From Conus ventricosus (taxonomy: Eukaryota; Mollusca; Gastropoda; Neogastropoda; Conidae): DNA of 64,000 bases. The stretch is taken from assembly GCA_018398815.1 (NCBI GenBank), contig CM031596.1, positions 74,362,286-74,426,285 of the forward strand. Direction: 5' to 3'. The notes under the pieces were generated by a model. The model did not search any database and was not told the DNA's origin. It saw nothing but the letters and a program-made list of their open reading frames with translations. Each line of letters starts with the position of its first letter. Within the stretch, counting starts at the first letter, position 1. Positions 34,118 through 44,495 of the stretch are shown here, piece after piece. Position numbers and translations under genes: made by a program.

Positions 34118-36761
34118 TCTATCCCAAGTATATCTTTTAATTCGCGTCCTAAAGCTTTTTTGTCAGTTTTCCAATGGCCTATAGCATATGAAAACTTGAG
34201 AGAGATGTTTGTTCGCTTGTTATTGTTAGAGACTAGTGATTTCTTGTTAACAGCAGTTGTGTTTACTTGATGGAGAGTAGAGCGCAGATTGACATTTGTG
34301 TGATGAAATACTTTGTCTTCAAGGAGAGCCTGTTTGTAGTTGTCGTGAGTTATATATAATATATATATTTTTTACGACTTCTTTACTTATGGACTTAGCT
34401 TTCTTTATTACAGAGGTCTGGCTAGCAACACTATACATCTTTGACCGTAAACATATTCTTGTAAAATATTTTCATTGAGTTCGTCTTTAAACTTTCCAAT
34501 TACTTTCTTGTTTACAGTTGAATGTAAAGGACTGTCTTTAGGATAGTCACATGTGTCGTACCACACATCTGCTCCTTTGGCTACCCCCGTTTCTAAGTCC
34601 TTGTAAAACTCTTCTGTTGGAATGTCCAGAATAAAAGAGTCTGTCTCTGTGTACAGAACTCTTGCTTCTGGTTTTGCGGTTTAAAGTAGTCATACAGAAA
34701 TTCTAGCATTAACAACTCTAACAGCTTTAACACAGTAAACCCAATAAACACCGGCTTATCCAACTGTACACGCAGTCTCTTCATCATAATGCCAATCAGG
34801 CTGTCATGAAATCTTCTAAAGTCTTGGTAGTTAGGTTCAGAGACCAACTTAATTGCTTGTTTTTCTTTTGTGACTAATCTTACATCTTTACGTTTGTGTG
34901 GGTTCTCCATGGTTTTGCCAAAACAACCGTTGTTCATTAGTTTAAAGAAGTCTTTTTTCTGAAGCGTCAGTAGCTTCGGTCCTCAGCTGAGTATTCTTCA
35001 TTATGTATGGCCTCATAAAGGGCTTTTGTTCAAAAAGAATATTCTGTGAACAGCAGTAAGTTTTAGTCCGTGTCTTGAGTAAAACTGTAGCAGTCTGTAA
35101 TGGCATACGTACTTGGTCTTGTGACGAAGATTAGGCACAAGTTTAGGCGGTTCTGTGGGGGCCATTTTTAATCTTTCTGCAGCTAGGGGTAATCGTTATG
35201 GAGGTCATGCAATTCTTTAGGATATTCTAAGTCTGCTTCTAAGATTAGTCTTTTTGAATTATCAGGTGTAAGCTTTGACAATAGTTCTAACACAACATTA
35301 ACGTCATGAGGGCCTGTGTACATTTGAAATTTTTTTAGTGGTAGTGTCTGGCTCATGGCCCATCCATACAGATCGTTAGCGTCTAAATACATTAAATAAT
35401 TGGATGGTTTAGTTGGATCATAGTCATCTAAATACTTGTTGTTGGCTCTACAGTAAGGATGTGAGGCCATGCTAATGCCGCCCCTTACACCATCTTCAAT
35501 CATCTGAAGTGTAGCCAGATCAGATATTAAGTCAATCTCAATGTTTGTGGACTTTAAGAACGCGTCCTAAGAGAGGCCAGGCGCAGAAATGTAATGTGAT
35601 GAGTCTAGGCCGTAATGTTTCATGCATGTGGATCTGTAATTTTGAAAGATGTCAGCCAATAAACAGACGTCGGCCAATAAATATTGATCATGACAATCGC
35701 CCATTGTTTGGCAGTGTAATTCTGTCCAGGCTTTCTGTGCGTATTCATAGTCAGAGTCAGTTATGCCTTTGCCTGTAAGACGGCTGTAAAAATCGTCTTT
35801 ATGTGGCAGCGCTGGCTCATCAAACCTCTCCCACGAGTCCATGTATTCATACGGATAAACACCTTTACGCACTAAAGAGGGGTCAAAATATTCTTTAGTT
35901 ATTGGGTAGTCATGTAGCGATCCTGCTAATTTATCCAAACCCCCATCAGATGTTGAGCAGAGTCATAAAAGTATCAACAGTCTACAGTAAAGGTCATATA
36001 CTTTTCTAACGACTGTGCAATACATCTAACCTTCTTATATTCAGAAGTCACTGTTTGCATAATAAAGTGAGAATCATAGCCTCGCAATTGGCAGTTTCCA
36101 TGTTCTGGGGTTAGATTGCAGCTGTTGTGTGCAGCTCCCCTAAATTTCCCGGCAATATGATCGTGGTCTCTTACAGTGCCATCTTTTACAGTGCCATTTA
36201 ATAACCTGCACTGGCATATCCAGCAGTGTGTAGATAGTTCAGAGCACCTTTGGTCTTCAGGAGTCATAACAATGTCTTGAGAGATTCAGTTGATTAGAGT
36301 AGTGATCAAGAACTTGTTTCATTTGCTCTAAAAATTTACTAGCTGCATTGGGGCCTCTGTAAATCTCTGGTTGTGTGTGTGCGCCATCTGATCTAACAAT
36401 AAAAGCATAAGAACAAATCTGATGGTTAATAAGACTGTTTTCTGTTCTTCTAGTTGTTGTGGGCCATAGTACTGTAGCAAGATCGCTTCAAGGTCAGCAT
36501 AAACCACGTATGGGCTCATCTGCATTTTGTGTACATTTTTAAAACTAACTTTAGACCCTGGTTTGGGTGCAATAAGTTCAGTTTTACAGTCTACAAACTT
36601 TCACAATGATTTTTATGTTTGGCAGGGATTCTGACCAAACACCTTATACAAAGCTCTTGTTTAGAGCTATTCTTTGATGTAAAGGCTATAAGTCTGCTCA
36701 TTGCTCTGATTAACGCGTAATGACTGTTAGGGCTGTCTGTAAACAATAGCAGGTCTACATG

Positions 36762-38155
36762 TGTAGCCGGGTGCTAACAGTGTATATATTTTGGTTACCT
36801 TTCGTGGATGAAAATGTTTTGTTCGAGTTATCTTCCCCTTACCTCCCTTGGTCAAATCTCATTTTTTTTATTGTGTACATTCTTTAAATCATGAATACCT
36901 CAGAACCTACATAATTGTATGTACGTCTGTAAAGTCACAAAAATTAATGTATTTGATTCATTACAACCGTACTGGGCTGAGAAGCCCATATTTTCTCTAA
37001 ACTGGGATTTTGCACGAGCAATCTTGGCGCCATTTTCAATTGTCTGTCGAATGAACATTGAATAATTCTCGATTTTACAAAAAGTAAGAGGAAAACCGAA
37101 GAATCTGAAGATGCATGTTAAAAGTAATGTCCATGAGCTCTCATTTCGTATATCGCATGCTTAGGATCTTTTCCGCACAGGCTTGCGACGAAATGACTGA
37201 CGACGCCGGTTCCCTTGAGCAAGTCGCCTTCTTCGTTCATTGTCGGAGTTTTGATCCAAATTATCATTCTACGAAATTCGGACTTCCCGATCGAAATCTT
37301 GCTTATGACTCCATTTCTGTTATGAATACAACTGAAAATGTGTAGAATTTATTATTTAACAGACCGTTTCAACAGAGTATTTTTCAGTTGAAAATTGTGT
37401 CAAAAGTAGGCGCCGACGGCCCGGCGAAGTGAAAAGTCAGCTGTGTTTTCTAGTAATTTTTAACAACAGAATTCTCCACTTAGACACTGTCTCGGAAAAT
37501 GAAGTTTATATGTATGAAAAGAGCGAAATGCCAGCTATTCATTCATTGTAAAATTATTTCACGCTCTTCAGTATCTTTTATTGAAATAGAGGAAAATATG
37601 ACGCAAACGCGTTAAAAGTGGCTTCACTCTGGGACATTAATCAGCAATGATTTAGTACAGGAACAAAATTGTCAAATGTGACTTAGGCCTACTGCATTTT
37701 GTTCCTTGTGTTCTGAGGTTTTCATCGATAGTAAATATGTGTTAATAGTTTGAACGGACAGCGAGCCAGACAACACTGAAGCTGCCATACAAACACAAAA
37801 TTCTGTTGGTTCCGGCCTCGCGAGGCCCGTTTCGTCTCTGGCACCGTGTTGCTGGCTCTGCGGCCCGTACATTCTTATAAAAGTAGAGCGTGGTGTGAGA
37901 ATGGATCAGAGTTCCCTGATGTGAGCGACTGGCGTGAGAGGCAGAGAGAGTGCTCAGTGCGCTGAGTGCTGGGCGAGAGAGATTGCTCCCAGGGCTGCGT
38001 TCCTGGTTTGAGCTTATCATGGAAGGCAAATAAAAGGAGAAAACTCTGCTTCGTCCACTGTGTCTTCTTGACTGGCTGCTGTCCCTTGGTTCCTGCACCA
38101 TATCACCATCTGCCCGTCTTCACCTGCACACCCCTTACCCCTCCACACCATCACA
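36762..38155 (+). mobile_element. 1.39-kb insertion with TG...CA ends, LTR-like
   Basis: Starts TGTAGCCGGGTGCTAACAG and ends CACACCATCACA, flanked by CATG (36758-36761 and 38156-38159; ACATG if the last base is counted). Removing it restores continuous polB text. A TATAAA lies at 37876 and an AATAAA at 38028, arranged as in an LTR. Its first ~30 bases and a block at about 36815-36970 recur in the minus-strand element at 33859-33440, where they precede the LINE ORF1. It may be a solo LTR that carries LINE leader sequence, or a non-autonomous relative. An open frame at 37115-37345 shows no known domain. Confidence 0.6.
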
Positions 38156-38557
38156 CATGATTCTTAAGCGAGTCACCGAAAGTACGGGCTTTTTCGGAGA
38201 TCCATAGGGGTTTTAGAGGTTCTAGCTTGTCTTCTACAGACCATGTGTATACACTTACAGTTATTGGTTTGTTTTGTTCTTCAAATTGACATACTTTGTA
38301 TGCTTAAAGGGTATCTCACCCATTTTTACAAATCAATTTTGACCAAATACACGGTTTTGGTATGTAGTCGTATTGCAAAACCCAGCCCCGAATCAGCCGC
38401 CTGAGCTCTCATTTTGCAGTGAGAGCAGCATTTCCTGCGGATTGGGAAAGCGAGAGGCTGAAACAGGAACGAGAGCCTCGATTTCGATAATAGGGGGGTT
38501 TCCTGATTGATGACGTAGAAAAGCCAAGTCGCTCTTCATGTTCGGCTGAAGTGAGAA

Positions 38558-39053
38558 ATGTGTGCTGTGTCTGGTTGCGGAATTTCATCAGGAAATAAGC
38601 AAAGAGTACGCGTTCATGCTTTTCCAGGTGCTTCCCGCAAGTTTAGGCGATTGTGGATAAATTTTGTCACCACCACGAGGAAAGATTTTATTCTTCGGGA
38701 CAGTTTTTAGGCGATTGTGGATAAATTTTGTTCTTCGGGACAGTTTTTAGGCGATTGTGGATAAATTTTGTCACCACAACGATTTTGTTCTTCGGGACAG
38801 TTATGGCATTTGCGGTCGTCACTTCGAAGAGCACAGTTTCCAAGACCAACACACCTGGAAAGTAAAGGTGGAAGCTGGAATTCGGGTCCGAAGACAGCTG
38901 AAAGAGGATGCTGTGCCAACTATTATAACAGAAAGATGTATTAAAGCACTCGCTGTTCATTCGCCAGCTGCAAGTGCAAGCCTCAAACGCAACAGTGACA
39001 CGGATTCTGTCAGGAGCAAGAGAGCCAAACTCAGAGGCGTAAAAGAAGGTAAG
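38558..39053 (+). pseudogene. THAP zinc-finger exon with an internal tandem duplication
   Basis: The protein opens MCAVSGCG (first zinc pair), continues 'VHAFPGASRKFRRLW', and after a break 'GICGRHFEEHSF' (second zinc pair) and 'EDAVPTI', the full C2CH pattern of a DNA-binding THAP domain. Between them, a segment containing 'aggcgattgtggataaattt' and 'ttcttcgggacagtt' is present three times (38645-38800), adding a stop and shifting the frame. The exon ends AAG|GTTTGT at 39053. The next exon is probably 39373-39435. Could be an assembly stutter or a real inactivating duplication. Confidence 0.75.
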
Positions 39054-39372
39054 GTTTGTGGAATGGGTGGTTGATCTTTTTGGGTTTCATTTCATTCTCA
39101 GTGTATGGTTGGTTGTAAAGATAGTTGCTGGTTTTTGTTGAGTGTTGGCATCAAACTGAAACATACATTGTTACTGTCATAGTGGCAGTCAGGCAGTCAC
39201 ACTGCCTGCTGCCACTGAAACTGTTGCATGTTTGCGATTGATTTTTTTCCCCTGCTGTTACTGTTTCCAACAAAACTGAAGTTACGATTCTTATTAACAA
39301 GAAAGTGTCCATGTCCACAAATAACAACTTGTTGGACTCTAGTGAATAATAGTTTGGTTTTTTATTTTTCAG

Positions 39373-39435
39373 GACATTGCTGAACATCAAGCACCCCTGC
39401 AAGTTCAAGTTTCCACCCAACAACCATATGCTTTA
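39373..39435 (+). CDS. Probable second exon of the THAP gene
   Basis: Preceded by a T-rich tract and CAG, 63 bases open in the phase required by exon 1 (DIAEHQAPLQVQVSTQQPYAL), followed by GTAAGT. Glutamine-rich with no known domain. Further exons were not found. Confidence 0.5.
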
Positions 39436-40054
39436 GTAAGTGAATTGTTTATCAGTATTTGGATACAGGATGGTGATTTAGTGTGCATTTTAAGATATAT
39501 GCAGGTGTGGTATGTCTGTATGCTATACACTGCCTTGGTAAGAGAATAATGAGCTTAGATCTGCTGCTTAGATCCGCATAAGTTTTTACAATAACAGCCA
39601 GAATCGTTGACTGCAATATATTGTAAAAGACCCCACAGATTCTAATTGTCATTGTGGAACTTCAGAATTTAAGTGGAGCGAGTGAGATTGAAAATGAGGA
39701 ATGTAAAAAAAGTGTGTGTGTGTGTGTGTGTGTGTGGGGGGGGGACTGAAAGTGACAGCTATTGAAAAGATTTCTACAGCAGGGAAGAGAATTAGTGTGA
39801 TGATGTAGTAGCTGACAAACTCCTGTTCAAAGGAAAAATGGCATTATCTGATTGATCTAAACAACTGAAAGAAAATGTGGTTTATCACATAATCATTTTA
39901 AAGTTATTTAATACTACGGTAATGTGTGTGTGTGTGCGTGTGCGGGTGTGTGTGTAAACAGTATGTGTGTGCATGTTTATATCATGTACTATCTGTGTCG
40001 TGCGTATGTGTGTACCTGTACATAATATGGTCAACCTGTAAAATGTCGAACTGC

Positions 40055-40204
40055 CTGGAAAGGAACACAAGCGTCTGATGGCGAGGGAGGTGGTACTGTA
40101 CAAGGAGCTGTAGATTCAAACTGGTACGGCTGAACTCCATACACTTCAGTGAAAATTTCACGTTCGATGTTCTCTTCGTTGGAACTTGACTGCTCTGGGA
40201 GCAT
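40055..40204 (-). CDS. Possible first exon of a second gene in the THAP element
   Basis: The ATG at 40204 opens a 50-codon serine/glutamate-rich frame containing 'REIFTEVYGVQPYQFE', continuing a few codons to ACAG|GTTGAC. The 'YGVQPYQFE' pattern resembles the start of multi-copy invertebrate proteins with a P2X7-intracellular-like domain; that link is from memory and unproven. It points toward the THAP gene. Confidence 0.35.
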
Positions 40205-40639
40205 CTGCCTTTATTGCTGGAAAATAGTTGAGTTTTATGTCCTCATAGCGAAAGCTTTTAGGGACATGTCTTTCATTCACGGTAGTCTTGGCATTTATAC
40301 GTCACTTGCGGAATCCCAGACTCTCGTCTCTTCCGTACTGTGCTCGGCAATCTCCGTGGCGAGTCACGATTTGGCTACTTGCACGGCCCGAAACACGGAT
40401 AGAAGTGAGTTCTGGAAGAAAAGTAACACATACATCGAAACACGCTCGATCATACTTTTGAACAACCCAAACATGCTATTTAGGGGTGAGGACCCCTTTA
40501 ATGGAAAATCTATACCTTTGAAGTTCAGCTCATTTATATATCCTTTATAATTGGTGACTCTCTCTGCGTGCTTTCCAACAGAATGTAAATGTGCTAAAAC
40601 GCACCACATAAAACACAAGTTGTCAGAATTTTTTATGTT

Positions 40640-41090
40640 TAACGCTCTCCAGCCTACAGCGGCACGATGGCACGATTCCCTGCTTCCGCATGCTCGCGCA
40701 CATTGCTCATTCCCTGCCGACGCACAGATTTGGCCACTTTCTAATTTATTTTTACGGTAGCTCTACAACAACTGACAGTCTTGTGTTAGGTGTCACAGGA
40801 AAGAACAAACACTCAACTCCCTCATCACCAGATCCACTTTGTAATACGATTTCAAGCGCTTCATTGAGCGAGAAATCGCTACCACCCCTTCGCCCGACCG
40901 ACATTTTTTCTGGCACAGGAAATACGTGCCGCGCGCGGCGTGCCGGTGCCGCCAGTTTCTTTGTTTCAAAGCTCCTGGGGTCAGCCAAGTTCACAATAGG
41001 CCACTGAAAGTATGGTCGACAACTCGTTCCAACATCCCCAAGACTAGTTACAGAGCTTATTTCCCTTGGACCATTTAATGGAAAGTGTAG
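40640..41090 (-). mobile_element. 451-bp insertion with 14-bp target duplication in polB
   Basis: GAATTTTTTATGTT occurs at 40626-40639 and 41091-41104, flanking 451 bases; outside it polB reads on. On the minus strand an internal ATG gives MSVGRRGGSDFSLNEALEIV followed by an acidic patch (about 40903-40752), as in the first exon of a transposon gene. Near its right edge lies TTAAATGGTCC, a little like the ends of the THAP element. The 14-bp duplication suggests retroposition rather than a cut-and-paste event. Confidence 0.65.
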
Positions 41091-41559
41091 GAATTTTTTA
41101 TGTTCCCGCCGTCTGATTGTGGACGACACGGCAGAATATACTGCTGTCTGTCCGTCATCCGGACTTGGACGACTCGCCTCAAGGGAGAGAAATCCTGTCG
41201 TCCACTTTTGTCACGACTCGGCTGGTAAAGGTTAAGACTGCTCATTTTGGAAGAGGGATGTAAGAATTGCCGATTATAGGACAGAACTGTTTGTTTGAAT
41301 CTGATTTCAAGGACTGTGCCTTCACTCCAACCAGAGCCTCTTAGCTTAGCCTCTTCACTTGCATTATTAAACTGCTTAAGCATGTAATCAGCCCACTCAG
41401 ATGTAAAATCGTGGTAACTAATAACTTCTTTCTGTTTAGTTGAAACCCAGACTTCCATGTCATTACCATCAGGTGTTATATAATCAATTAGAATGAGTAA
41501 CATCACTTTTACTGGTGGTTCAATTTGAAGAGAATCCGAGATTTTACCTATAGCATCCG

Positions 41560-42230
41560 TCATGCTTTCTTGAACGTTTGTGGGGTTATAATGTCCATGC
41601 CTACTTCACTAAACATATTGGTTAATTGCTCATCACTACCTTCCAACAGTATGTTGTTGGATAGCTTTTCAAACCCAGGTTCACTTGTGGGTTTCATTTT
41701 TCTAACCCAAATATTTAAGCAATATAAGAAATAAATATGGGTTTCATTTTCTAAATAAACCAAACCGAGGATAGTGTAACCCAAATATTATGCAATTTAG
41801 AAAATAAATCAAGCGGGAGGACAGAAAAGAGACACTTTCTCCAAGTCAATAGAAAACGCGGAATGAAAGAGAATAGACACTGCTTCCGGGTTAGTAGAAA
41901 GCAAGACAGATTATCATCTTCAGAGGCCAGATAATCAACTATAATAGCTATTAACGCTACAACCGGTTTAGGCCAAAACTCTGGTATTTTACTGATGGCG
42001 TGCTTTACGCTTTCCCGCACATTTGCGCGCTTAAAAAGATCCACGATTAATTCGTCAAACATATTCTTTAACCCTTCTCTATTGACTCCCGCATCCATCT
42101 CCCACTCGTCAAATATTTGTCTACGCTCAGTAATGACGTTGGGCTTCATTCTTCTAACCCAGTATTTAAGTAATTTAGAAAATAAATTAAGCGCGGGGAA
42201 GGCAAAAAATGCACTCCTTTCGAGTTAGTA
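41560..42230 (-). repeat. Imperfect tandem duplications in the polB N-terminal region
   Basis: The motif 'WVR(R/K)MKP' occurs twice (about 42150 and 41700), and a degenerate third copy lies near 41790. The DNA around 'gttagtagaaagcaaga' is also repeated at about 41830, 41885 and 42215. Units are unequal and diverged. They lengthen the gene start and break its frame. Confidence 0.6.
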
Positions 42231-42660
42231 AAAAGCAAGGCAGACAGATTAGCATCTTTAGGGGTCAAGTGTTACTGATTTTGTCAAACACATACAGAAA
42301 CGCAGCACTCACAAATGTTTCGATTTCATCATGTTAATATATTCACTAAGGTTAGCACACGCGCACTGTACCAAAGTTGTCACACTTTTTCCGGTTTGCT
42401 AGTTTTCAGCAAAGTTTTTACAGGAAGAAGCGTGACAATATTTTTCAGTGCGCAAACTTGTCTGGCTGGAGAGCAGGCGACACCTCTGGGCCTGCAATCA
42501 ATATCAGCTAGGCTGCCTGCGCATCAGCGGCAAGTGAATCAGTGGCAGTGGAGCTGCAATCAATATCAACCGGGCTGGTGAGAGAGGTGCAGGCAGTCAT
42601 TCAGTCCTGTGTGTTTGTTTTAGGATGACCAATTCTGTAAACCCTTAGATAATCAATACT
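42231..42660. other. No recognised gene
   Basis: Contains two copies of 'tgcaatcaatatca' within the stretch 42497-42571. No Polinton terminal repeat is visible, so the left arm of Polinton 3 seems to be lost. Confidence 0.5.
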
Positions 42661-42938
42661 GGAGAGAATGTAAACATGTCTGTTCAAGCCCACCCATTTT
42701 TATTCTGCCCAAAAAACCCACTTTCAGACAATAATTTCTTAAGTTTTGGGGGGTTGTGTGTTAATTTTTTTTTGCAAAAAAAAAAAGGTGTATTTTTGGC
42801 AAAAGATAGCATTTTTACTATGTAAAAGGTGGGGTTGTGGTAAAAATGGCAATAAATCGAAGAGATTATTGCTAAAAGGGGGTTTGAGGGCAGAATAAAA
42901 ATGGGTGGGCTTAAACACACATATTTTACATTCTCTCC
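42661..42938. mobile_element. MITE-like element, 278 bp
   Basis: Long inverted ends: GGAGAGAATGTAAA then 'aagcccacccatttttattc' at left, with the reverse complement at right to 42938. No gene. A clear target duplication is not visible. Confidence 0.75.
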
Positions 42939-43138
42939 TTGAGAGGGATGGTGTGTAACTATAGTGCTTTGTTAATGTCATTGTTTGGAGGATTTTGTCA
43001 GCTCCTCTTTAATAAAGTGGTTTTTACACTATTTTTCAAAACAGAAGCAAAAGGCTTATACACCATCCACTTGTTTCAATTGAATGCGAGCGAGTGTGTA
43101 TGTGTATGTGCGTTACTTGCATATTTCCCCAGAGAAGG

Positions 43139-43355
43139 TTAATATGCGGACTCAACCCCCCCCCCCCCCCCCCCCCCCCAACATATTTTCTGCCCTGTAA
43201 ACCCTCTTTTTAACATCTTTTTATAATATTGCTTACTTGCTATTTTTTTTTTTTTTTTAACATTTAAAAACATTTTTACTTGCTTACGCTAGTATACTTG
43301 TAAAAGAGGGTTTACAGGCCGCCCCAAAAAAGGGCACCTTGAGTCCGCATATTAA
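43139..43355. mobile_element. TTAA-bounded MITE, 217 bp
   Basis: Perfect 17-bp inverted ends TTAATATGCGGACTCAA / TTGAGTCCGCATATTAA, with TTAA as the outermost four bases (probable duplicated target). A second inverted pair, 'gtaaaccctcttt', lies inside. A 24-base C run occupies 43156-43179. Fits a piggyBac-type MITE. Confidence 0.8.
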
Positions 43356-43755
43356 CGAATTCTCTCTGGCATATTCATGTATTTATAACTCATTATAAAA
43401 AAGTGCAAAACTCTTTGCTGCGGTTAGTTGGTCTGGCTAACTAGACCAAACAGGCAGGCATCCAGGCACGTTTGACACAGAGGAGCTTGCGACGCTATAA
43501 ACAACCGTTCATCCACGCATGTCTGTCCTAGTTACGAGCACCACTACTATACATCCTGCTAGACTCATGCTGCTAAAAAAGGACAGTGGTTTATAGTAAC
43601 AGCCCTCTTGCTGCTTTAATAGGAAGATTTGCATAAACATTTTATGTCTCAGTAATTTAATTATACGATTACAATGATTAGCGCCCATTCGCAAAGTCTT
43701 CTGTGTACCATACTTTGAATAATCGTCTAAACATAAAACCTACAGTTACTAGTTA
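43356..43755. other. No recognised gene
   Basis: AT-rich flank with no domain, splice chain or repeat that I can identify. Confidence 0.5.
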
Positions 43756-44088
43756 AAATCGCTCATCCCCACTCCCACTCAGTCTACCATCCCTTTTCTC
43801 CTCCCCCTACCTCCCATTCTCTCTTCCCTACCCTACTCTGACCTCTCCGTAGTTTTGTTTGCAAGTTTCCTTCTGTTTTAGCATCCCCCATCTCATTAGT
43901 ACTTTTATGAATAGCTTGCTTATAAATCACTGTAGAATTAGATTACCATGTTGCTATGTTGAATTGTCAGTATGAATGATATGTGTTGAAATAATGTATG
44001 CATGACAAGGACAGATTTAAGACTAGGCTTTGGCCTAAAATCTTCATCCTTGTGTATCAAAGATCAATCAATCAATCAATAAGATGTT
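43756..44088 (+). mobile_element. 3' end of a LINE with (ATCA)n tail
   Basis: C-rich untranslated sequence, then a hairpin-like block (ACAAGGAC ... 'ggcctaaaatcttcatcctt' ... GTGT) and a tail of ATCA repeats (about 44067-44082). This layout is common at the 3' ends of RTE/Jockey-type LINEs in invertebrates. No coding part remains. Confidence 0.6.
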
Positions 44089-44139
44089 CACACATAAATG
44101 GTTGTTTATAGTAACATTCAGCAAGGCTGATTTCACCAC

Positions 44140-44228
44140 GGTATGCCACCCGTCTCTTTCACAATTTACAGCAGCTGAATGAATAGGTATGCCACCCTCT
44201 TTCACAATTTACAGCAGCTGAATGAATA
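44140..44228. repeat. ~43-bp tandem duplication
   Basis: The unit from 'tatgccacc' to 'agctgaatgaata' (containing 'ctctttcacaatttacag') occurs twice in direct succession with a 3-base difference. Confidence 0.85.
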
Positions 44229-44495
44229 AGGAGTATAATTACACTCTCCTCCTCGCATAGTAAACTATATACCGCATCCCTCCTCTTTTTTCATCCGGGC
44301 TGGGGACCGGCATTGGCAGAGTTAGTGGGTTTTTGCTTTCTTTTATGTAAAATACTATTTTGGCAGAGCTTTTTTGGCGGCTCTTGATCACCAGTAAGTA
44401 CACCCGTCACTGAACATTTGGAGCTTTTCGTAGAGATAGTGGCGCCACCCACTACCCCACCCCGTTCTGTTAGGTGTACAAAAGAGAACTCTTAT
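44229..44495. other. Spacer 3' of the unknown gene
   Basis: Carries 'gtcactgaacatttggagct' near 44408, also present near 30641 in the right arm of Polinton 2; the two flanks differ. This hints that the unknown gene downstream belongs to, or travelled with, a related element. Confidence 0.5.

Larger units (their letters stand above)
38308..40497. mobile_element. 2.19-kb TTAA-flanked DNA transposon with a THAP gene
   Basis: TTAA lies on both sides (38304-38307 and 40498-40501). The ends are imperfect inverted repeats, AGGGTATCTCACCC at left and AGGGGTCCTCACCC at right when reversed. It lies exactly between two adjoining polB segments. Inside are a plus-strand THAP-domain gene and, convergent with it, a short minus-strand exon. 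No DDE transposase was found, so it looks internally deleted or non-autonomous. TTAA targets are typical of piggyBac, but THAP genes are known from other superfamilies, so I leave the class open. Confidence 0.7.
33860..42180 (-). mobile_element. Polinton 3 remnant, polB half, carrying three later insertions
   Basis: The subterminal ACTTAA zone and a whole polB gene read on the minus strand, with no terminal repeat at either end. Three elements interrupt polB: 36762-38155, 38308-40497 and 40640-41090. The capsid/ATPase half is absent; sequence beyond 42.2 kb shows no Polinton gene. Confidence 0.85.
34118..42180 (-). pseudogene. Polinton family B DNA polymerase, in four blocks
   Basis: Protein-primed polymerase with 3'-5' exonuclease. 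Blocks in coding order: 42180-41105 (N-terminal region, partly duplicated, 'LRGSGWS'), 40625-40498 ('CFMWCVLAHLH', 'ELNFKGIDFPL'), 38307-38160 ('VCQFEEQNKPITVSVYTW'), 36761-34118. The last block holds Exo I 'YADLEA', an endonuclease-VII-like 'RDHDHIAGKFRGAAH', Exo II 'GYDSHFIM', Exo III 'YLLADVCLLAD', Pol A 'YLDANDLYGWAMSQ', Pol B 'MNNGCFGKTMENP' and Pol C 'YTETDSF'. Several one-base shifts and stops occur besides the insertions. Catalytic motifs are conserved, so decay is recent or partly consensus error. A C-terminal lysine-rich stretch ends near 34118. Confidence 0.88.

Noticed and set aside
34140..36525. Separate endonuclease VII gene beside a polymerase gene
   Set aside because: The HNH-like patch sits between Exo I and Exo II in the order seen in Polinton polB, so it is an inserted domain of one protein.
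37115..37345. 76-codon frame as a gene
   Set aside because: No recognised domain, no splice partners, and it lies inside the LTR-like insertion.
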